Assembly: GCA_014529385.2 (NCBI GenBank)
Contig: CM043971.1
Location: 24,774,769-24,838,768 of the forward strand
DNA length: 64,000 nt
Reading direction: 5' to 3'
From: Adiantum capillus-veneris
Lineage: Eukaryota; Streptophyta; Polypodiopsida; Polypodiales; Pteridaceae
Shown here: piece after piece, positions 12,208 to 25,135 of the stretch
How positions within the stretch are numbered: position 1 is the stretch's first letter
How the letters are laid out: every line of letters starts with the position of its first letter
Program-made: the position numbers and the translations under genes
Notes under the pieces: generated by a model
What the model was told of the DNA's origin: nothing
What the model saw: the letters and a program-made list of their open reading frames with translations, nothing else
The model's database searches: none

Positions 12208-12753
12208 TGGAGGATTAAATAGAGTGCATAGAGATGAGAGATAATGACAACGGAGAATATTTAAATGCCCCGTCTAAATGAAACAGGCAACCAAGTATGA
12301 ATGCAATGACAAAATCTAGGTATACCATAACGTCAAAAAATGTTAATGACAAAATCACTAGCAGAGCACTAGACCCTATGTAGGGATCGACTGGTCCACC
12401 CATCCACTTCCTCTCCACTATGGGTAGAGATATTTTCACTTCTCCAGAAGCGAGCTAGAACACATCCAACCTACCTGAGCCAAGCTAGCTTCACTTCCCT
12501 CCATGGACCCGAGCTCTGAAAGGATCCCAAGTACTAGTAGGTGGTAGGGTATCAACACCAACCATACCAGTTTAGGCACCATGCCTCCTTGATGCCTAGC
12601 ACTAGTTAGGCAAAGACAAGGTAAAATACCTGACGTTTTAGCCGTGTAGTTCATTCAACCCCCGATGCACTGATCATGTAGATGAGCCTTTTAAAATTTA
12701 AAAAAAAACCTAGGCAACACCCCTGATCCAGAAAATCCCAAGGTCAATGACCC
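11880..12753 (-). mobile_element. LTR-like repeat X copy 1, segment a
   Basis: The segment matches 46293-47150 almost line by line, for example the stretch CAAAATATACAATTTACACC near its start. Both copies begin TGAGAGATAC and diverge immediately to the left, marking a shared end (CA on the minus strand). A GA microsatellite at 12148-12204 is much longer than its partner at 46563-46589. The segment is interrupted at 12754 by a retroelement and continues at 18087. Confidence 0.85.
12148..12204. repeat. (GA)n microsatellite inside X copy 1
   Basis: About 28 GA units; the same locus in X copy 2 has about 13. Confidence 0.97.
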
Positions 12754-12758
12754 TTTTG
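12754..12758. other. Target site duplication, left
   Basis: TTTTG directly before the left LTR; repeated exactly after the right LTR at 18082-18086. Confidence 0.9.
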
Positions 12759-12902
12759 TGTAAATCCCTGGGTGGGACTACTTGGAACGAACCCCCCAAC
12801 CTCCCTTTAAGTAGCCCCATGGGCCTCATTCCCTATCCACACTTGCACAGTCGGCCCCTTGGGCCTGGTCCTTGACCACCGGGCATTGCCCTTGGCATGA
12901 CA
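12759..12902 (-). mobile_element. 3' LTR of the 5.3-kb non-autonomous element
   Basis: 144 bp, TGTAAATCCC to GGCATGACA, the same sequence as 17948-18081 with small changes. On the minus strand the element's polypurine tract (AAGGGGGGAGTAA, 12903-12915) lies directly before it, so this is the 3' LTR. Confidence 0.9.
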
Positions 12903-15900
12903 TTACTCCCCCCTTGGAGAAGCATTTTTGTCCTAGAAAACAAGAGTGGTGATACACTAATGTTTTCCACAGTGGAATCCTTCAGGGATCCAGCTGTTTC
13001 TTGACCAAAACACGGTTCAGTAGGAGGTTCAATGAAACCAAGAGTAACATCTTGATTTTCCACATTGTTGTCCATTTGTAACCATCTTGTGGTACCAGTT
13101 CTTATCCAATCATAGTGTGTAGACTCCATGTAGAACGCACATGAGCATGCTAAGCGAGTTATCACAACAAAGATGTACCTGAAAGAGTACCGCTTTTTAC
13201 TTTTCATGAAAGTAACTTGCTGACATAACTTATCAGCCAAGTTTAAGTCCTTGACTTGTTTGCAAATTTCTTCAATAAACAACCCCACCATAACTAGTGT
13301 TAAGGTTGAGAACCGGACTTAAACGTGAAGGGACTAAACTGAGTTACAAACATGCTTTCCCTTATCGTAAGCAACACCAACTAGAGCAATACATTGTTGC
13401 TAATTGGATTTCTTAGTGCTAACGTACGCTCTTTGCATATCCTTCAGCACAAGAGTACACTTGTAACTTGTAATATGTCTATCCTGTTTGGATTTTGACA
13501 ATAAGTGTTTTTCCCCACGGTTTACAAACAGTCGTCCAAGATGACTAGTAAATGGGGATCAATGTCTCAAATAACCATCTTGGTTAACGTGAAAAATCCA
13601 CAAGCACCCAAACCGATCCATGACCTCTATTGGTGATTGGTAGACCCAAAAGTAAGCTCATAGAGATACTGCACATAGAGTGCAAAATGCTTCATAAGCA
13701 ACTAATGTGATGAATATGCATGCCGCTCCAAATCAGCCTTTACTAAACACTAGGGCCCATAACACATAGTGTGCATGCATTTAGAAAAAAACAGATCTGA
13801 ATCTGTATATCCATGATCATTTTGGCCAATACTTATAGTGAATGTGATGCTCCTAGCACACATTAAAGAGGAATATAAATAGTTCTGAAAAGAAACTATA
13901 TACTTTCAGCTGCAATCATTTGCAAGCCTTGTTGAAACGTTTGAACCATAATAGAAGGTGAAACAGTAATCACTTCTAGGTACAACCAATGAAACCTTTT
14001 CATAGCCTTGCTATAGGCATAAAAAACCATCTATAATGTTGTTTAGCTACACTTGTACTTTAACAAGTCATTCTAAGTATCCGACAGTTTTTGGCCACCG
14101 AAATTGCTCCTAATATGTCGTGCTGAAAATGGTCTAGAAAAAAAAATTGACCAGCACCTAGGGACTTTGTCGTGACACATACTTGAAATAGTGGTCACCA
14201 GTGTCAGTCCTAAAGACTCATATTCTCCACATGTGGAATATGTCTCATGTAAGGATGTCTAAAAAAAAGAACATCCTTGAAGTACAAGATGTACTTGTGC
14301 ATGGAGGTAGCTGCAAACACTCTACGACGGAAGTGAGAGGGACCCTCATTAGCCTTGCTCCACACTGGCTAAACCAAACTCCTTGAGTCCCTAGACCATG
14401 TTGTATCCCATGTGACAACATGTGCCAAATAAACCCTACAAGTGGCTCTATAACTGCATAATGCAAGAACTTATGTTGGACACTACAGGCCAAACTAGTT
14501 GGCTCTTAGATGACCGTGTCATTTCTCTTAAGAGCAAAAAATGGATGAAAACATAGTTCATGCATTCTACATGTAAAAGCAATAAAAAAGAAACAAAACC
14601 AAATCAGATGTGTACTTGGAAGTTAAACATAGTGTTCACTTATCCGTAGCGAAAGGCACCTGCCCAAATTTCCCATCTACCAAGGCCTGGGAGTGCTAAC
14701 TGAAAATTAGTGGAGTGCGGTGCAAGTAGTATTGCACATGTAACCATGGGTGTTGCCTTTGCAATCCTAACCCCTCGGTTAAAATCCACATTGTCAAACC
14801 ATGTGGCTAGACTTTGGTAGGGAAACTGCTCAACTAGCAGCCAACAGTATCTGAATTCCATTGTAAAAATTGAAATTATCCACTACTCGTTGGCAGCTTA
14901 TGGACTTCTTTTCTTGAAAGTGCAAGTGTGATGGGTCCAGGAATTGACCATCAACACTTTAGTAAGTTATTGAGTAATCACGATATGGGTCTTACCCCAA
15001 AACGGTATTTGTATAGACACTCTTAGTGCTATAGAAGATCCACTCAAGTTAGAATCGTATTCATCATTGGACTTGCTCTAGACCCAAAAATCCATAATCG
15101 TGGGTTTTTTTTTCAAACAGCTGTACTGTCCAAAATGCTTGCTCCATCTATACACCTTAGTAGAAAGAAGCCTTTACGAGTTTAAGTCTTCCAAAAACTC
15201 AACTTGATTTTCACACTAAAGGTATAGAGTGTGAAAAGAATACCCAAAAAATCGGTAATGGCAAGACTCTTGCTTGTCCATTAAAATCGATGGATACTCA
15301 ACTCAATAGAGTTGGTCGAGCTTGAAAGCAATCACTGATGGATTACAAAAAGATGGCTCTTCGCTCTGAGCCATGCCAAAATAGGTGGTAATAGATGGCT
15401 CTTAGCCCTTCCTGTTGGCTCGTAGCCCTTCTTGTTACCATAGTGACATAGAAAGATCTCAACAAAATCATGTTTAGTTTCACCTTTCCCGCATAAAAGT
15501 TGGGAAGAGAGAGAGAGAGAGAGAGAGAATTTTGGGCTGAGAAAAACCCCTTACACAAATGTTCAAATGTGTTGTACGCCCCTTTCAGATGATCCCGTGC
15601 AGACCATGTCTATGGCTAAGCTTATCCTATAAGCGTACAACTACATGCCCTCATAGAGAGAGGGAGACCTTATCCTATAAGCGTACAACTGTGTACCTGT
15701 ACCACATCCTCATAGAGAGAGGTACCATAAGTCACATCTTGACCCACTGACCTTGTATGGTAGTGTGATTATACTAGGGTAGCTTGAAATATGGCACGTT
15801 GCCTTTGAATAACATAAAAATGTTTGAAGATATTAGGTACGTACCTTGTTCGTGATAGAGTATTTAGTGTTATAGCCAAAATGTATGCAATGATCGGCGG

Positions 15901-17931
15901 GTTGCAAGACAAAATCCCATGGCATCAATGATAGTCTCAACCATGGGAGCCAATGGTATATGTGCCGTGCACAATTATACTAGCATGGATACATCACAGT
16001 GCGCCGTTACGTACTATGAGCTTATATCCACATAGTGTCAAAGATGTGTGACATCATCAAATCAATCGATAATACATAGGCACATAAGAGAAGTCGTACT
16101 TCATGTGAAGACATGAAAAACACTTTTCTCTGTACAATGGCTTCTTATGGAGTCTTCCCAAGCACGTTGCTTTGCACAGCAGAGAGATCTTTTCCAAAAT
16201 GAAAAGGAAAACATAGACAAAAACAAACATAACTTGAAATTGACTAACCTTGTCAGCATGTTGTGGAAAGTTGTCTTGAGTGTCCAAACTAAAAACTCGC
16301 ATAAATTTGGCTCATAACCATATTTGTTACGCTCTCGTGTGATTGAAAAACCTGCAGACATCTTGGCAAGCTTCCCTAAGTTTGTATGCTATTAGCATAT
16401 TTCCAACTTTGGAAACCACTATGCCAAATGTCAAAAGGGAAGCCATGCTTCACATAAAGTATGGAGCTGTGCTCCGCTATTGGAGGATCATAATCTAGGT
16501 TGACTGCATCGATGGCAGACAATGGGCCTAGGAGTTCTCTCCTAGCATTGCTTGCCAACATCGTGAAAGAATAACTAGTGATCAGCCTTGCCAAGTACCT
16601 TAATCTCACAAATCACAGGCCATGCCTAGCTTGATTTTACATGCCAAGGGTTGAATATACCCTGGATGTGTAGCCCACCCAGATGATGTTGGCTACACAT
16701 CTTTCCATATGAGCACCCTGTACGGAGCCTTGCTCCCTCACAATACAAATGATAGGTCATCACTGGTCGGCCTTGCTAAAATTCCTATTCCCTACAAGGC
16801 ACAAGCCTTGCCTGTACGTGCTTACATAACCAATGTACCATGGGAATACGGAGCCTGCGCCAATCTAAGGACTGATGCATAGTCGATATATCCATATACT
16901 ACCTTGTGCACATGCTCAAGGTCGAGACAAATTTTTTATTAAAAAAAACTTGACCGCGTTGATCCACCACCATGTCAATTAGGATGCCATATTGAAAGCA
17001 TACAATACATATCAAGTGCAAATAAAGCGTACCTAGATTGAAAATGTTAATATTGCCAACCTCGTACCTGGAAATTTGACGTCTTGTTGGCCCTTGGGCT
17101 TTGCTCCTCTCTTCATGATGCCCTTCCACCTTGTGCAGCCTCCAAATTCAACAAAGAGTTGATCTCATCACTTGCTCAAGCCATACTGCCGTTCTTGTTG
17201 CTCTTTCAAAAACGTGCATCTTACGAGGGTTTGCCGCCAACAAATCTCCATCTTGGGGATGTCGAGTCTATGTGTGAGGCACTTTCATGATTGAATCCAT
17301 GCCAATGTGACCTTTCCATGAAATCCGGATCTAGGATTTCCCTCGAGGCTATCTTATGCATAGATTATCACCGGCCTTGCTGCACCAACCCATACATGCA
17401 CACGCATGCTCGTTTTCTCGCCTGCTGCCATTTGCAGATGATGGTAGGGTGGGAATCAGCCTTTGTGAGCATTAGCCCTAAACTTTTTTTTTTGTGAAAA
17501 AAAAGGAACTCAGAAACGATGGTTGTCGTTTGCTATAGGGTGCCGATGGCGAGGGAGAAGGAACCCAACATGGGTTTCTCTACACGGCCCTATCCAGAGA
17601 CGTATTTTGCATGGTTTGCCGTCACGGCCCCATCTAGTCCCTCTGAGCGTCGTTTTGGCCATGTCACCCATGCACACAGTGCCCGCAAGAGCCTGTTCCC
17701 AGTGGCTTTGACCCCTCCAAGGGGTTGTTCATGTGGCCCCTACTCCTCTCTTGAGCCCCGCCTCACAAGCACTGCTTTCTGTGGCTCTTCAAGCAGCCAT
17801 CAAGGGGGAAGAGATCGAGAAAAAAGAGAGACCACGAGCCCATGCTTCCGAGAGGGAGAAAGATCTAGAGAGAAATCAAGAGGGAGAAAGAGAACAAGAG
17901 TACTTTACCCTCCTCCATGGCTGCTCTCCCC

Positions 17932-17946
17932 TAAGCTCTGATACCA
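17932..17946 (-). other. Primer binding site, tRNA-iMet type
   Basis: The minus strand reads TGGTATCAGAGCTTA one base inside the 5' LTR, the standard initiator-methionine primer site of plant LTR elements. It fixes the element's orientation. Confidence 0.92.
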
Positions 17947-17947
17947 A

Positions 17948-18081
17948 TGTAAATCCCTAGGTGGGACTGCCTAGAATAAACCTCCCTTTAAATAGCCCCC
18001 TGGGCCTCATTCTCTATCCACACTTGTAGCCAGCCCCTTGGGCATGGTTCTTGACCATCGGGCATTGCCCTTGGCATGACA
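17948..18081 (-). mobile_element. 5' LTR of the 5.3-kb non-autonomous element
   Basis: 134 bp, TGTAAATCCCTAGG to GGCATGACA; followed by the target duplication TTTTG at 18082-18086. Confidence 0.9.
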
Positions 18082-18086
18082 TTTTG

Positions 18087-18270
18087 TCTAAGGCTAAGCA
18101 ATGTAGGTGGTCCTAGTCTTGTAGCAATGCTGCCATGAGAAACATAACACATGAGTCCAATCACAATAGCACTTTCCATATGCACAAACAATCTTTTCCA
18201 AGCAGTTTAGGTTGTACAGGGTCTCTACCCTAGCATGTCAACTATAAACCATCAAAATCACTTCATAAAG
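18087..18270 (-). mobile_element. LTR-like repeat X copy 1, segment b
   Basis: Matches about 47155-47337 (shared GAAACATAACACATGAGTCC and neighbours). It is bounded by the LTR element on the left and the LINE on the right. Confidence 0.88.
18254..18270. other. LINE target site duplication, left
   Basis: AAATCACTTCATAAAG, nearly identical to AAATCACTTCATGATG after the LINE poly-A at 25133-25148. X copy 2 has ATATCACTTCATGATA at this point. Confidence 0.75.
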
Positions 18271-18730
18271 TAAGAAGACAAGCTCAAAACGAGAGTAGTG
18301 ATAGATGATCACTAAGTTACATACGGAGGCTTGTTGCCTGCTGCCACTCACCCTCCCTCCCTCGTGAGCACCTATCGCCCCTCCTTCTTGCCATCGCTAG
18401 CTGCCCCCCCCCTCCTCTACCCTTGCGCCATGAGCCACCACTGTTGCACATGCACTGCCTCCCGCCCTCCCCTTGTCATGCTCTGCCCTCCCTGTCTACC
18501 CCTCAGCCACCTGCCCACTTGCTACCCACCATCCCCTCACTGCCGTTTTCCAGCCTGTTGCCCTCACCCTTTTCCATCCCCCCCGTGTTATCTTTGTTCT
18601 CTGCCACTCTCGCACCGAAGGTTTCTTGTGATTGGCGCTGACAAGTGATGGTTTTTGGACAATGCTCGTTGGGGCTCTTTTGCAGAGAAAATTTCTTTCC
18701 GTTTCTTCTCCAACATAGCGGAAGACACAG

Positions 18731-20100
18731 ATGGAGGCTCAAGCTCTGCCACAGAGGGACTCTGATGAAGTCCCTCACCTGACCCCGCTGAGCCCACCAT
18801 TCGACTTGCTCTTACTCCGACAAAGAAGCAAGCCTAGCCGTAGAGGTGGATCGTCTGTAGGCGAGTTCCGTCATCTGCAAGATTCTAGGAACCAGACCCA
18901 ACAAAGAAGAGCTGTGTGAACTTCTCCAGGCCCACCTTCTTACAAAGGTGGACAAGATCTTGAACGTTCAGTTCCTCGGACAAGGCTACTATCAGATCGA
19001 GTTTGAGACCTCCAAGATGACATCCAAGGTCATAGCTATGAGCCCCTTGACCATCCGAGCAATTCAAGCCCACTTTCGACAGTGGAAACATGGTTTTGAC
19101 CCTACTTCAGATGTTTTGCTAGAGGAGACAGGCCTTCCCATCTCCGTCTGATTTCCTAGTTTGCGGAGGGAGTACCTACCACTTTTGTCCAAGATAGGCT
19201 CAGCGATTGGGACTGTCCTTGAGATACCTTACACGGCAGCATCAGTAGGTGCCAAGGTGCCTGACATTCCCTCAGTTCGCATTCTGGTTAGGGACACTCA
19301 CACTCTCTCAAAGGTTATCCTCCTTCCTTGGGTGAGTGGGGGTTGGTTTAGATAGAGCGTGGAGTATTTGGGCCTCCCAAACTAGTGCTTCATTTGTGGA
19401 GAGATGGGCCATCTTGCGAAGGCCTGTCCACGAAGGAGGCCCCGACCTACACCACAGACTCAGTCCCAGCGTACAAGGGCTAGCCAGTAGCCACAGGCAG
19501 AGACACAGAGCACATAGGCAGAGACACAAAGCACACAGACAGAGCCACCCTCCGAGTCTGGGGATCTAGCAGAGGAGGGATGGCAGCAAGTTCGTGGTCG
19601 ACAACGGCAGGGGCCACATCGACAGTCTGGAAATCAGAGCCTTGGCCCCAGGTGCCTGTAGAGCAGCAGTGGGTTCCCATGGGGAACCGATTTGGTCCTC
19701 TCGCGTAGGACAAGGTCCCTGCTCCAGCCCCCACCTTAGCTTCACCCTCGACAACCCCTCCTCCCCTCGAGTTCCCCCCCTCCTCATCAGCCTCCCCCCC
19801 CGCCTCCTACTCTCGCCGCCTCTCCCCCTCGCCCCTCTACCTTTGTCGGTCCCCCCCCCTCTTCTCCTCCACCTCCCCCTCCCCCACCTCCCCCTGCTCC
19901 TATAACCCCGCTCCCGCTCCAATTCCACAGTCGACCCAGGGGGCAAGGCCATTTTCGGCTGCTAGGAGATCTCTTGGTTGTGCCTTTGCCACGAGTCGCT
20001 TGGCGAGAGAGAGACAGCCTTTCTTGCAACCCCCTCTATGGATACAGACGTCTCCCTTTGCAGCAGTCCCTTGTGGTCTGACGAGCTTCAACATTCAGCA
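18731..20100 (+). pseudogene. LINE ORF1 (DUF4283 plus zinc knuckle)
   Basis: ORF1 of plant LINEs encodes an RNA-binding chaperone that packages element RNA. Seen in one frame from about 18903: KEELCELLQAHLLTKV, GYYQIEFE, HFRQWKHGFDP, then LLSKIGSAIGT, the DUF4283 pattern. A perfect CCHC knuckle, CFICGEMGHLAKAC, follows at 19386-19427. A proline-rich low-complexity region follows at about 19730-19920. Several stop codons interrupt the frame, so it is not functional as it stands. Confidence 0.8.
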
Positions 20101-20664
20101 CTGATGGGATTTCTTTGTCGATGACTTTACACACTTTCTCAGCGACTCCTCATCAGACCTTGAGACAGCCTGCTTCAGGGTCCATGTTTTGTTCCTTGCA
20201 GCTAGGGGGATATAGGCCTTGGACTCAACGGTTGGCTTCTCTTTTCCCCTTTGCGACAGGGACTAGACTAAGTGGACCCTCAAATTAGTGTTGGGGTGGC
20301 TACATATACAAACCCTAGAGTTCTCTCACCACATGGGAGACCTAGGAATTACAGACATGCTTCATACTCTGTGGCCATTGGCCAGGTTTGCAGTGACCCC
20401 TCCAGATGCAGCAGGATGTAGACACATTGTGATTCACTTCTTTGCTGATACGCAGTGCTCGCCATGCTATGTACACATTCATGAGGACTCTTGGACAGAG
20501 GAGGTTGCTTTACGTATGGCTCAATCTACTTGGGCTTGGGCCAGGCTCACTTTGCAGTCACGCCTATCTAGAGGATGCTCGGATGTGGATTACTCCCCAT
20601 CCAAGCCAGCCTCAAAGATAGCACGTTTAGATGTTGCACCAGTATCTGTTCTCTCTCACTCCCC

Positions 20665-23600
20665 ATGAGGATCGTCTCATGGAACGTGCAGGTACTAGGT
20701 GGGCCCTAGTTTTAGCTTCAGAGGGGCCAACTGCGTCAGGAGCTTTAGAGTTGCCTTGTGGGAGGAGAGATTGATCTCCTCATGCTACAGGAGCATCATC
20801 TGTGTGAGAGCCGCATTAGACGATGTGGTCAGCTCTTGCGTAGATGATATGATACTTTTTGGTCAGCTACTTTTGGACCTAGAGGCATCCAGGGTGGGGT
20901 ATGTATGACTATTGTGGATTATTTGCAGCAGGCCATTTTGGGCAAAGGGATTATTGTGCCAGGCGGGGCTCAGTGGATCACTATGCAGGTTCAGGGTTGC
21001 CTTGTGGGCTTCCTGAACATATATGTTCCCAATGTGGCAAGTGCATGAGAGCAGGGTTTTGGTCACAGATTGTTGAGTCTCTTCCACATGCAAAGCAATG
21101 GTGCATAGGGGGTGACTTCAACATGTTGGAGGACCCTTCTGACTGGATTGATGGAAGCCATGCTATTGTGCATGGGGTTGAGCTGGCAGTTTGGGAGAGG
21201 TTTTGTATGACTCTGAGGGTTTCAGATGTGTGGCAACACTCTAGCTTTGTGAGGCCCCCAGCTGGCCTTCTCTCGTTCGGACTGCAGAGTGGGAGGAGTG
21301 AATATATCGCGGATAGATCGCTTCTACACTAGTGACCATTTTTGTGACTTGGGTGGGACAGTTGGCATTTTGGCAGGGACTTCCTTCTCGGACCATGCGG
21401 CAGTGATCCTCATAGTGGCAGATAGGCAGAGGAGGGGGATCATGATGCTTTGCATCCCTGAGAGGGTCTTGCTAGACTCTGCACTCAGAGAGCGAGTAGA
21501 GGCTCTCTGGACAAAGAGTCACGGACATGCAAGATTCTCCTGCTGACAGAGTCTCCTCAAGACTAGCTCAACTTAGTTGCTTCTTTCTCCAAGACTCTTT
21601 GCCTTGCTTGGATATAGCAAGAGAGGAGGAGAAACATCTCAGATAGGGTGTTGCTTCCTTGCAGAGGATGCAAGAGCAGCATCCAGACATTCCTTGGTTG
21701 GAGGAGCAGTTACAGTAGGCTCGCTACAGGAGCTTGTTAGCACAAAGGAGCGGCGCCATGAGTTTTCTTTCCATCGACAGACATCTAAGTGGACATAGGT
21801 GGGTGAGAGAGTGACTGATGCTTTCTTACAGGCAGTGGGACCTTGGCATACGCATGCCAAGGTCAATAAGTTGAGGAGGCCCGACGGGTCACTTATAAGC
21901 TAGAGGACATGTGTGCAGTTGCTACTGACTTTTACCATGATTTACTATCTATAGAGCCTCAGTCAAAGCGTCAGGATGCATGCAGGGAGCAAGTGTGGGC
22001 ACAGATGCCTTTCCTTGTGACTAAGGAGATGCGTCAGAGGCTTGAGCTACCACTTCATCTTGAAGAGTTGCACACGTCTCTTAGTGCACTCCCCCGTGGT
22101 AGCTGTCCAGGTGAGGATGGCTTGACTTCCAATTTTTTCTTGGAGTACTGAGACTTGCTTGGCCCATATCTCTGTGGCACTTTTCAGTACATCTTGCACA
22201 TAGGAGAGATGCCTGACATCATGAGTGAGGGTGTCATCTACCTCATTTCCAAGGAGGGTGGCTCCTTGGATGAGATTCGATAGTGGTGCCCCATCACCAT
22301 TCTCAACTCAGCCTACAAAATTCTTACCAAGGCTCTGAGTTTGAGAATCCAGCCACTTCTAGAGAGCCTTATACATAGGACTCACACAGGTTTTCTCAAG
22401 GAGAGCAGTATCCTTGACAACATCTTTACTTTTTGGGAGGCTTCTGCCCTAGCGCGGCTCCAAGGTGAGGATCTTGTGATTCTTCTTCTTGATTTTGAGA
22501 CAGAGTTGACTGGTACTTTCTAGAGGGCACTCTACGCAAGATGGGCTTCTCAGATGCTTGGATCAGAGGGGTGTCAGCTTTGTACAGACGAGCACAAAGT
22601 CAGGTACTTTTGTCAGCAGGTAGAGGTGATCGTTTCATGCTCACAAGTTTGGTCAGACAGGGCTGCCCTCTAGCCCCTTTCCTCTTTTTGTTCTATGCTA
22701 AGGCAATGAGCAGCATTTTGGTGTCACAGCAAGCTGGTCTACAGGGCCTAGCACTCCCTATTCGGGGAGATGAGCTATTGGACGCTGAGTTTGCAGATGA
22801 ATCATACTTGTACTTGGATGGCCAAGAGGACCACCTTCACAGGTGTGAGCAGGCTCTTGAGACTTTCTGTTGTGCATCTGGCGCACTGATCAACTAGAGA
22901 AAGACTGTGGATTTCTCGGTTGGTAGTGCTCATGTACTTGATTGGATGTCAGGTGAGGGTTTCAAGTGGATTCCCCCAGAGACGGCAGTTTGGTACTTGG
23001 GCTGTCAGGCTGGTTGGGACTTGTCTCTTGAGCAACAGATTTCTCCCCTCCTCCTGTCTATCAAGAGGAAGTTGTTACATTGGATTTCCACACAACTTTC
23101 TCTGGCCGGAAAAGTTGTAGTGGCCAACTAGGTGTTGTTGGCTACTATGTGGTACATCACTTCTTGTTGAATCTTCTTGAGTTCTTGTATCAGCCAGGTA
23201 GAGAGGTTGATTAGGAACTTTCTTTGGTCAAGGCGTGACACTCAGACAGCCGGAGCCATAGTGGCTTGGCAGGTCATCACTCTTCCTTGTTCACAGGGAG
23301 GGCTTAGGATCATAGACCTAGCACAGCGGAGTAGATCCCTTCTTGAGAAGTCCATCGTCCAAGGACTTCTTCTAGGTGAGGATATCCGGAAGGAGTTCTT
23401 TCTACAGTGGCTTCGTGCTAGGGTGCCTTAGGCAGGAGGCCCCTGGCAACCTTCGACTAGATGGATCTTCATAGAGATGCACAGAGTTGGTTTGAGCAGG
23501 AGACTGGAGGACCGCTTTGCTTTGGATTTTTTTCTTATCTTGGGAGCACTTTCGATGAGGCTTGGAGCAACATCAGCCTACTTGCATGGAGGAGTGCCTG

Positions 23601-24960
23601 CGAGACAGTCCCTTGTTTAGAAACCCATGGTTAGAACTCAGAGAGACCACTTGGTTGGTAGTTGGCCTCATGTTTCCTGGGGTCCCATGGAAGAGGGTCC
23701 AGCATGCTCTCTAGGTGACTAGTTATAGTTTACACGCTTGTCAAAGGAGATTCAAGGCTTTCAGCTCTACATGGCATGAGAGGGGTGCAGAGCATGTGTC
23801 ATGACATCTCAGAGGAAGTACTAGCTAAGTGGCTCACACCTCTCGAGTCAGCAGTGCCCAGATAGATGGGAGCCTTCACGCGACTTGAGGTTCTCATCTC
23901 AGTTCGGGCTTGCTTAGAGACTTTTCCCTCCCTGTTTTTTGAGTTACAGGGTGAGGGACACTTACAAGGCGAGTTGTAGTAATAGAGGTCCCGCAGGTGG
24001 CTGAGTGATGTTTTCAGAGGATTCGAGTGGTGGGCATATGTGGGAGGACTTGTGTCATCAATCCTGACCCAACTGCTCTTGAGACTGGACATTGGAGACT
24101 GTGGGCTTGGGAGTGTTGTCCACTAGCATGAGTATAGTGGGATCCTGGAGAGTGGCTTTGGAGGGACCCTTTCTCTTTTGCAGACCACCCAAGTGTCCCT
24201 TTCTTTTAGTACATTGTTTGACTAGGACAGCACAGAGAGAGGCTCACCCTGCTGCAGCACCTCATTGGCAGGAGGAGGGTCTCACAGCTGAGTTCTTGGC
24301 ATCTTTTTTGGAGAGATTGTGGGAATCTAGACAGCCGAGGCACGAGTCACTTTGTTTCAGTGGTTGGTCTCACATAGAGCTACAGCAGTTGGGAGTTGGC
24401 TTGTGCATAGTGGTCTCTTGGCTGCATGTGCATGTTGTGACCATCTTGTGAAGAGTCTGCATCACTGTCTTTGGGGCTGTCCCTTGGCACAACAAGTGTG
24501 GCTTCGTGTTCTTAGGCTGATGCCTACTCTCTCCATGGCTCGGCACTACACTTGGGGGGCAGCTTCTTGGTCCACACTCACGGGCCTGACACTTCATTTT
24601 GAGCTATCTTCCACCAGCAGGATGATAGTGATGCAGGGGAGGCGACCTACACTCCAGTCTACCCACAGAGCTTGCTCCATAGGAGTGGCACAGTGAGAGA
24701 GAGGAGTGTTGGGAGCTTAGTGGCCTGACACTCTGGTTCATCTGGCGGGACCGTTGCTTTGAGGCTCATCCTGTACCACCATCAAAGACTGTTCATGATC
24801 TTTGGTTAGAGCTGATCCACACTCTTAGAGGGCATCTTGAGAGACTTTAGGGCAGCTCCAACCGCATGAGGGAGCACAGAGAGGCCTTCCTTCGACTTTG
24901 ACGTCCTGGGCCTTTTTGCACCATGGTCCAGTGTGTATTCAAATGGCACTACCGTCCACT
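20665..24960 (+). pseudogene. LINE ORF2 (endonuclease and reverse transcriptase)
   Basis: ORF2 nicks the target and reverse-transcribes the RNA there. It starts MRIVSWNVQ at 20665 (first endonuclease motif), then shows LQEHH, GGDFNMLEDPSDW near 21110, RIDRFYTSDHF and SDHAAVIL near 21390. RT motifs follow: PGEDGLTSNFF, then VRQGCPLAPFLFLFYAKA near 22650, then FADESYLYLDG near 22790. The last corresponds to the catalytic F/YADD box but has E for the second D. The C-terminal part reads LIRNFLWSRRDTQTAG and LPCSQGGLRIIDLA. It has many stops and frameshifts along 4.3 kb. Confidence 0.85.
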
Positions 24961-25135
24961 TGTGTGGATTTTCCCTCCTCCCATTTCTTGATTTAGCCTC
25001 ATTGTACATATGCTATTTTTTCATTGGGAGAGTCTCCACATCATGGTTGTTGTAGCCCTCTCTTGAAGAGGTGGTTGTAGCCCTATGGGCAGTTTCATTA
25101 ACTAATAGAAGGATCTTTTTCTCGGAAAAAAAAAA

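Larger units (their letters stand above)
12759..18081 (-). mobile_element. Non-autonomous LTR retrotransposon (LARD/TRIM-like), complete
   Basis: Short LTRs (144 and 134 bp, TG...CA), a perfect 5-bp target duplication (TTTTG), a tRNA-iMet primer site and a polypurine tract define a complete 5323-bp insertion in minus orientation. The interior of about 5 kb has no recognisable gag, protease, RT or integrase on either strand; the open frames found are short and lack motifs. It must therefore have used proteins of another element. The uninterrupted sequence in X copy 2 near 47150 confirms the insertion point. LTR divergence looks modest, mostly point changes plus about 10 bp length difference. 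It could be a badly decayed autonomous element, but the intact ends argue for an element that was non-coding when it moved. Confidence 0.88.
18271..25131 (+). mobile_element. L1-like LINE, near full length, decayed
   Basis: A 6.9-kb plus-strand insertion between near-identical 13-17-bp flanks, ending in a short poly-A (25126-25135). It contains an ORF1 with DUF4283 and CCHC domains and an ORF2 with endonuclease and RT, the order of plant L1-type LINEs. A GC-rich leader occupies 18271-18700. All frames carry stops. The insertion point is confirmed by the uninterrupted X copy 2. Confidence 0.88.

Noticed and set aside
12833-13291. 152-codon minus-strand frame
   Set aside because: It runs through the purine tract and LTR of the non-autonomous element and shows no domain.
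17519-17960. Plus-strand frames of 62-140 codons
   Set aside because: They overlap the primer site and LTR and run against the element's orientation; composition-driven.
19480-20094. Minus-strand frames with Gly/Arg-rich sequence
   Set aside because: Shadows of the proline-rich part of LINE ORF1.
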